Assembly: GCA_035286785.1 (NCBI GenBank)
Contig: DATECS010000110.1
Span: 1 to 9,962, forward strand
Length of the DNA: 9,962 nucleotides
DNA from: UBA11386 sp035286785
GTDB taxonomy: Bacteria; Planctomycetota; Planctomycetia; Pirellulales; Thermoguttaceae
Reading direction: 5' to 3'
Both the position numbers and the translations under genes were made by a program. Below the pieces are notes generated by a model, which had not been told where the DNA came from, ran no database searches, and was given only the letters and a program-made list of their open reading frames with translations. Below, piece by piece: positions 7,501-9,962 of the stretch. How positions within the stretch are numbered: the stretch's first letter is position 1; every line of letters begins with the position of its first letter.

Positions 7501-7828
7501 ATTGCGCTACAAGGAGCCCGACGGGAAGAAAAGCCGCCTGATCGAGCGAACGGTCTCCTCGAAGAGCCGGTCGTTTTCGGCCGCGTCGCCCGACACGCAG
7601 TTCGCCGCAGCCGTGGCGTCGTTCGGCATGATCCTGCGCGGCTCGCGCTACGCGGGCCGTGCGACGTTGGCGGCCGTCGAAGAGTACGCCACGCCGGGGC
7701 TGGGCAACGATCCGAGCGGCTATCGGGCCGAGTTCGTCGATCTGGTCCACAAGGCGTGCCAGTTGCAGACGGCGGCCGCCCGCGCAGGTTCGACGGAAAA
7801 AGGGGGACTGGCTCCGCGGCACAAGTAA
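4577..7828 (+). CDS. Membrane-anchored anti-sigma-like / YfbK-type VWA protein
   Basis: This 1083-residue protein combines four parts. Residues 1-80 are a soluble helical segment (YALGQLDGAEREAVERELRE, then FVAEIRALGEHVR) resembling anti-sigma N-termini but without the zinc-binding HxxxCxxC. A poly-Arg stretch (104-109) and one membrane helix (111-130) follow, so the rest should lie outside the cytoplasmic membrane. Residues 135-590 form a low-complexity linker with two kinds of internal repeat. Residues 593-1062 match the YfbK-type module: an N-terminal part (PIVENRFLAPFDSPLSTFSIDIDTASYANVRRF region, 595-627), a VWA domain with an intact MIDAS (D703, S705, S707; T771; D801 in ATDGD), and a C-terminal domain ending in a conserved helical part (QFAAAVASFGMILRGS, 1008-1023). 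SD GAGG (4567-4570) supports the ATG at 4577. A stronger SD precedes Met90 in frame. It likely controls or senses for the upstream sigma factor. Residues 166-190 and 1074-1083 are encoded by repeat elements. Confidence 0.92.
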   Translation: MDLHDMPNEREANEAQWTAYALGQLDGAEREAVERELRENADAAAFVAEIRALGEHVRAARCAEPLPAASTELRQRMVEQTQTPDKEVAMKESCRVQSSERIERRRRRRSFWATAAASFVAGGIVTGLLLPAARPNVSERKVTADLPKDAPRSPRNEETEPPLKKPSRDRKGAVVTQDAQKPLPYGRGSDKPALAAGDTANSRAVIARRGYGQRVRLESPPTIFNYGFQSITDPFGVYGSSGEPPKYIFTYVDPSEFPPKKPYKINYTSGTTAIGDNRYYDQQTPGAGPQPLYGKYYAGGYSTIRGFDFRVNSELDYSGPFQSQLSKINATGGTTGIGYNVAYDQQNVGNAASEKQTMIETTMLNQLSLVPDTLVSSGTYYSGQSLGTPCVEYTASQRFHADTESNATNGQVPDPSIDNAVLWARTHRYSEESIRHQRARQLALLQSLNRVEGGQIALSDDEPICYPPVEVWDYLAERSGRFAFGQGTSVIECSTASAVEAGQAAVNDSGPIGYPATESLNYAGKPIVWGRFPATVSSTDVAMGRDSLRMNVTPRIIISEEEEERIGASPNWYVDQRVRVAHQPRPPVNTEQYAPIVENRFLAPFDSPLSTFSIDIDTASYANVRRFLDNNQLPPPDAVRVEELVNYFTYDYPRPTGDEPFSVNFELTDCPWGAGRQLLRVGLAGRRVESKKRGPSNLVFLLDTSGSMAEPNKMPLVKQAMRLLVDQLGEDDRVAIVTYADTAAVRLESTNGRNKKVILDAIEALQAVGSTNGSGGIQLAYQQAKKNFQAEGNNRVILATDGDLNVGVTDDDELAKLIAEKARSGVFLSVLGFGMGNLKDAKLEKLADRGNGHYAYVDSLREARKVLVEQLTGSLVTIAKDVKIQIEFNPARVAAYRLIGYENRRLAARDFNDDAKDAGEIGSGHTVTALYEIVPAEAVADDAGRGSPELKYQKVLRPDNMLTKAADSDELATVRLRYKEPDGKKSRLIERTVSSKSRSFSAASPDTQFAAAVASFGMILRGSRYAGRATLAAVEEYATPGLGNDPSGYRAEFVDLVHKACQLQTAAARAGSTEKGGLAPRHK
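4832..4846 (+). promoter_or_regulatory. Strong internal Shine-Dalgarno and in-frame ATG (Met90 of the VWA protein)
   Basis: AAGGAGGT at 4832-4839 is a near-perfect anti-16S complement and lies 4 nt before ATG 4844-4846, which is in frame as codon 90. It is a better ribosome binding sequence than the one before the annotated start. Initiation here would yield a 994-residue product that keeps the membrane helix and VWA module but lacks the cytoplasmic anti-sigma-like segment. Two start sites, or an ancient fusion of two genes, are both possible readings. Confidence 0.5.
5072..5144. repeat. Perfect inverted repeat inserted in frame in the VWA gene
   Basis: Arms 5072-5098 and 5118-5144 are exact 27-bp reverse complements around a 19-nt loop. 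The 73-bp element lies wholly inside coding sequence and is read as residues 166-190 (PSRDRKGAVV, then a loop, then KPLPYGRGSD). I recall the CCGAGCCGCGACCGTAAGGG arm and its PLPYGRGS translation recurring in planctomycete genomes and proteins, so this is probably a dispersed element captured by the gene. It falls in the linker just after the membrane helix, where extra residues should be tolerated. Confidence 0.85.
5366..5629 (+). repeat. Two diverged direct repeats in the VWA linker (type A)
   Basis: Residues 264-288 and 327-351 align along 25 positions as K-I-N-x-T-x-G-T-T-x-I-G-x-N-x-x-Y-D-Q-Q. The matching DNA lies at 5366-5440 and 5555-5629, 189 nt apart, with many silent and non-silent differences. 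This points to an old internal duplication rather than a recent one. The repeats are Gly/Thr/Tyr/Gln-rich and lie in the presumed periplasmic linker. The intervening residues 289-326 are Tyr/Gly/Ser-rich. Confidence 0.7.
5927..6142 (+). repeat. Two diverged direct repeats in the VWA linker (type B)
   Basis: Residues 451-474 and 499-522 share the pattern V-E-x-G-Q-x-A-x-x-x-D-x-x-P-I-x-Y-P-x-x-E-x-x-x-Y at a 48-residue period. The DNA is at 5927-5998 and 6071-6142. A GRF tripeptide follows at a similar distance (480-482, 530-532), suggesting a longer duplicated unit of about 50 residues. It is distinct from the type A repeats upstream. Confidence 0.6.
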
Positions 7829-7879
7829 CCGTGGCAGTGGAAGAAACGTCGCGGCCACGGTGCCTGTCCCCCTTTTTCC
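7795..7879 (+). repeat. Hairpin element, copy 1, carrying the VWA stop codon
   Basis: Arms 7795-7820 and 7854-7879 pair over 26 bp with three mismatches (GGAAAAAGGGGGAC, then GGC and CCG blocks). The loop contains the VWA gene's TAA at 7826-7828. Codons 1074-1083 (EKGGLAPRHK) therefore derive from the element, meaning that the original end of the gene was replaced by the insertion. A second copy lies in opposite orientation at 7914-8001. Confidence 0.75.
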
Positions 7880-7913
7880 ATGCGGCACGTGGATGGTCCG
7901 TCACAAAAGGGCC

Positions 7914-8001
7914 GTCACCAAAGGGGACAGGCACCGTCGCCGCAGACCGTGTTGGCACGGATACATTTGTTAAGGCGACGGAGCCAGTCCCCTTTGGTGA
8001 C
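7914..8001 (-). repeat. Hairpin element, copy 2, inverted relative to copy 1
   Basis: Arms 7914-7941 and 7974-8001 pair over 28 bp (GTCACCAAAGGGGAC, then GGC, CCGTCGCC) with two mismatches. In both copies one arm reads ACAGGCACC and the other ACTGGCTCC on its own strand, so the same two positions stay unpaired. Copy 1 and the reverse complement of copy 2 also share a loop start resembling ACAAGTA-CCGTG. This places the copies as head-opposed members of one family. Copy 2 ends 21 nt before the stop of the convergent MMPL gene and could act as a two-way terminator. Confidence 0.78.
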
Positions 8002-8022
8002 TCCTGAACCCGCGAGGTAACG

Positions 8023-9962
8023 CTAGACCGAAACCGTTTTCGGCCGGTGACGGGATGGCATCTCGGCCGAAACCTCGGAGGCTGTGCGTCTTTCCTCCCG
8101 CCGGGCAAGGATGGCCAAGAAGGCTGGCACCAGGATCGTGCGGATCACGAACGTGTCGAGCAGCACGCCCAAGGCCAAGGCGAAACCCAATTGCTGCATG
8201 GTTTGCAGCGTGCCCGTGATCATCGAGGCGAACGTGCCGGCCATGATCGCGCCGCAACTGGTGATGATCCCGCCCGTGCGAACCACGGCCACGCGCAGGC
8301 CCTCGACCGGGCCGAGCCGGCGCTGCTCCTCGACCACCCGGGTGACGAGGTAGATGTTGTAGTCCTGGCCCACGGCGATCAGAATGACAAACAGGAAGAT
8401 GGGCACCTTCCAATCGAGGCCCGTGTAGGCGGCGCCGTAGATCCAGCCGAACAACAGGTCGGTCGCACCGATCGTCACGCCGTAGCCCAAGAGCACGGAG
8501 AGAATCAGGTAGACGCACACCAGCGGCCGGCGCAAGAGAACGATCAGCACGGCGAGCACGGCGAGCATCACCAGGAGCTGGATTCGCAGGCGGTCGCTGG
8601 CCGTGACCGTTTCGAGGTCGCGGATGCCGGCGGTCGTGCCGGCGAAGGCCACGTCGGCACCGTGCAACGGCGAGTCGGCCTGGTCCGTTTCGGCATGGAG
8701 CATCTCTTCGAGGCGATTCAACAGATCGACGCTATCGCGGGAAAACGGGGCGAAGGACGAGATTACGTCGAACCGGGCGACCTGGCCGGCCAGGCCCGGC
8801 GTCTGGCTGACGAACCGGGCCCGGGTCCGGGGATTGTGCATGGCGATGAGTTTGCCGCGGCCGGCCGTGCTCAGGGGGTTGAAACTGCCCGGCGCGTCGC
8901 CCATCGGTTCGGTCAGGCTCCGCACGCCGACAATCGGGCGGACCGTGCGGCCCGAGGCGTCGATGTACTCGAACTCAAACAGCCGCCGGGTAAGCCAAGC
9001 GATTTCCGTGCGGCTTTCGCGGTTGTTAAAGTCGGCGCCCGGCTGGTGGACCAAGATGGTCAACGGGCCCGTCTGATCGGCGGGAAAATAGCGCCACAGC
9101 AGATGCGTGCCCCGTACGCTCGGCCGGTCGGCACGCAGTTCGGCCAACAGGTCGTAGGTAACCGGCACGGCCAACGGCCACTGGGCGGCGGCCAAGTTGC
9201 CCGAGGCAAGGTTTTCGGTCAACACGCGAGCCGGCCGGGTCAGAGGGAGCAAGAGCAACAGGCTGGCGGCCAGAATGAGGCCGGGCCGGGCGATGATTGC
9301 GCGACTGACACGGTCCCAAAAAACGCCGGCGCGGCGCGGCGCAATGTCCTCCCGGGCCACTTTGGCGCCGAACGGCCAGAAGATGGTTGCGCCCGTGCCT
9401 CGCAGGAGGGCCGGCGCCAAGGTGACGCACGCCACGAAAGTGACGACGAGACAGACGGCGATGGCCGGTCCGCTGTTGCTGAACTTGCCGAAATCGGCGA
9501 AGGCCATCATGGCCAGGCCGAAGACGGTCGTCAGCGCGCTGGCGGCCAGGGCGCTTCCGACCCGAGCGAGCGCCTCGGCGGCGGCGGCCGGGTAGTCGAG
9601 GCCGCGGCGCAACTCCTCCTTGTAGCGCGCAATCAGGAACAGGCAGAAGTCGGTGCCCGCCCCGAACAAAAGGACGACGACGAAGATGCGCGTCGTTTTG
9701 AAAATCTTGAAATCGAACCAGGAAACGGAGTCGCTCCACTGGGCCGCAATGGCGACCAGATCCATGGCCAGCCACACCGACGCCCCGATGGTGACCAACG
9801 GCACGAGCACCAGGCCCGGCGCGCGATAGACCACCAGCAGAAAGAAAACGACCATCACGATCGTCGTCAACTCCGTGTTGCGGATGCTCTCTTGGGCCGA
9901 GAAGAGCATGTCGGAGCCGATCGCAGCCGATCCGGTGACGCCCAGCCGGAGCCCCTTCGGAA
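8023..9962 (-). CDS. MMPL-family (RND superfamily) transporter, 5' end outside window
   Basis: About 645 codons are visible and the frame stays open to the window edge, so the N-terminal helix and first outer domain are missing. The Met at 9909 is internal: upstream codons (PKGLRLGVTGSAAIGSD) fit the family. Numbering from that Met, helices lie near 14-29, 32-50, 73-93, 120-140, 148-168 and 209-224. An outer loop of about 220 residues then precedes a second set of helices before the C-terminus. The proton-relay motifs are GAGTDF...ARYKEELRRG (D87, 9649-9651) and GQDYNIYLVTRVVEEQRR (D516, 8362-8364), as in MmpL proteins. The first pair reads Asp-Phe instead of the common Asp-Tyr. Such proteins export lipids or small hydrophobic molecules using the proton gradient; this one's cargo is unknown. 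The C-terminal tail is Arg/Glu-rich and cytoplasmic. It converges on the VWA gene. Confidence 0.93.
   Translation of the reverse strand, partial: PKGLRLGVTGSAAIGSDMLFSAQESIRNTELTTIVMVVFFLLVVYRAPGLVLVPLVTIGASVWLAMDLVAIAAQWSDSVSWFDFKIFKTTRIFVVVLLFGAGTDFCLFLIARYKEELRRGLDYPAAAAEALARVGSALAASALTTVFGLAMMAFADFGKFSNSGPAIAVCLVVTFVACVTLAPALLRGTGATIFWPFGAKVAREDIAPRRAGVFWDRVSRAIIARPGLILAASLLLLLPLTRPARVLTENLASGNLAAAQWPLAVPVTYDLLAELRADRPSVRGTHLLWRYFPADQTGPLTILVHQPGADFNNRESRTEIAWLTRRLFEFEYIDASGRTVRPIVGVRSLTEPMGDAPGSFNPLSTAGRGKLIAMHNPRTRARFVSQTPGLAGQVARFDVISSFAPFSRDSVDLLNRLEEMLHAETDQADSPLHGADVAFAGTTAGIRDLETVTASDRLRIQLLVMLAVLAVLIVLLRRPLVCVYLILSVLLGYGVTIGATDLLFGWIYGAAYTGLDWKVPIFLFVILIAVGQDYNIYLVTRVVEEQRRLGPVEGLRVAVVRTGGIITSCGAIMAGTFASMITGTLQTMQQLGFALALGVLLDTFVIRTILVPAFLAILARREERRTASEVSAEMPSRHRPKTVSV

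Noticed and set aside
6473..7888. 471-codon minus-strand open frame across the VWA domain
   Set aside because: It mirrors the codon structure of the VWA gene, whose plus-strand frame has a clear MIDAS and family match; the reverse translation is His/Arg/Gly-rich without motifs.
1..9962. CRISPR array, tRNA, rRNA or prophage genes
   Set aside because: No regularly spaced direct repeats, no cloverleaf-type sequence noticed and no phage-type protein; all repeats are isolated inverted repeats or protein-level duplications.

Overview
The window is GC-rich and contains seven protein-coding genes and at least five families of short inverted-repeat elements. It looks like a chromosomal segment of a planctomycete, probably of the Pirellulales type. 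The basis is an ECF sigma factor next to an anti-sigma-like/VWA protein, GTTAG-headed REP-like hairpins, and an in-gene repeat encoding a PLPYGRGS-type phrase, all of which I associate from memory with that group. No rRNA or tRNA is present, so the taxon is an inference.

Layout: (1) 64-1883, plus strand: a short hybrid-cluster protein (hcp) followed by methionine-R-sulfoxide reductase (msrB). Both are redox or nitrosative stress genes, each with a REP-like hairpin upstream. (2) 1897-1959: a perfect 21-bp inverted repeat between the convergent ends of msrB and cutA. (3) 1979-3533, minus strand: an alpha/beta-hydrolase-like protein of unknown substrate, whose end overlaps cutA by 8 nt. (4) 3534-3915: an intergenic stretch with a REP doublet (REPIN-like) at 3704-3775. 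(5) 3916-7828, plus strand: an ECF-type sigma factor, then a MITE-like inverted repeat, then a 1083-residue membrane-anchored protein. That protein joins an anti-sigma-like N-terminus, a single membrane helix, a low-complexity repeat-bearing linker and a YfbK-type VWA module. (6) 7795-8001: two mutually inverted copies of another hairpin element. The first supplies the last ten codons and the stop codon of the VWA gene. (7) 8023-9962, minus strand: the C-terminal two thirds or so of an MMPL/RND-family exporter that runs off the window edge.

The most informative biology is the sigma/anti-sigma-VWA pair, which looks like a trans-envelope signalling unit, and the density of non-autonomous palindromic elements. 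Two of these elements have been absorbed into the VWA reading frame, one as 25 linker residues and one as the C-terminus. No transposase, CRISPR array, tRNA or phage gene is visible.
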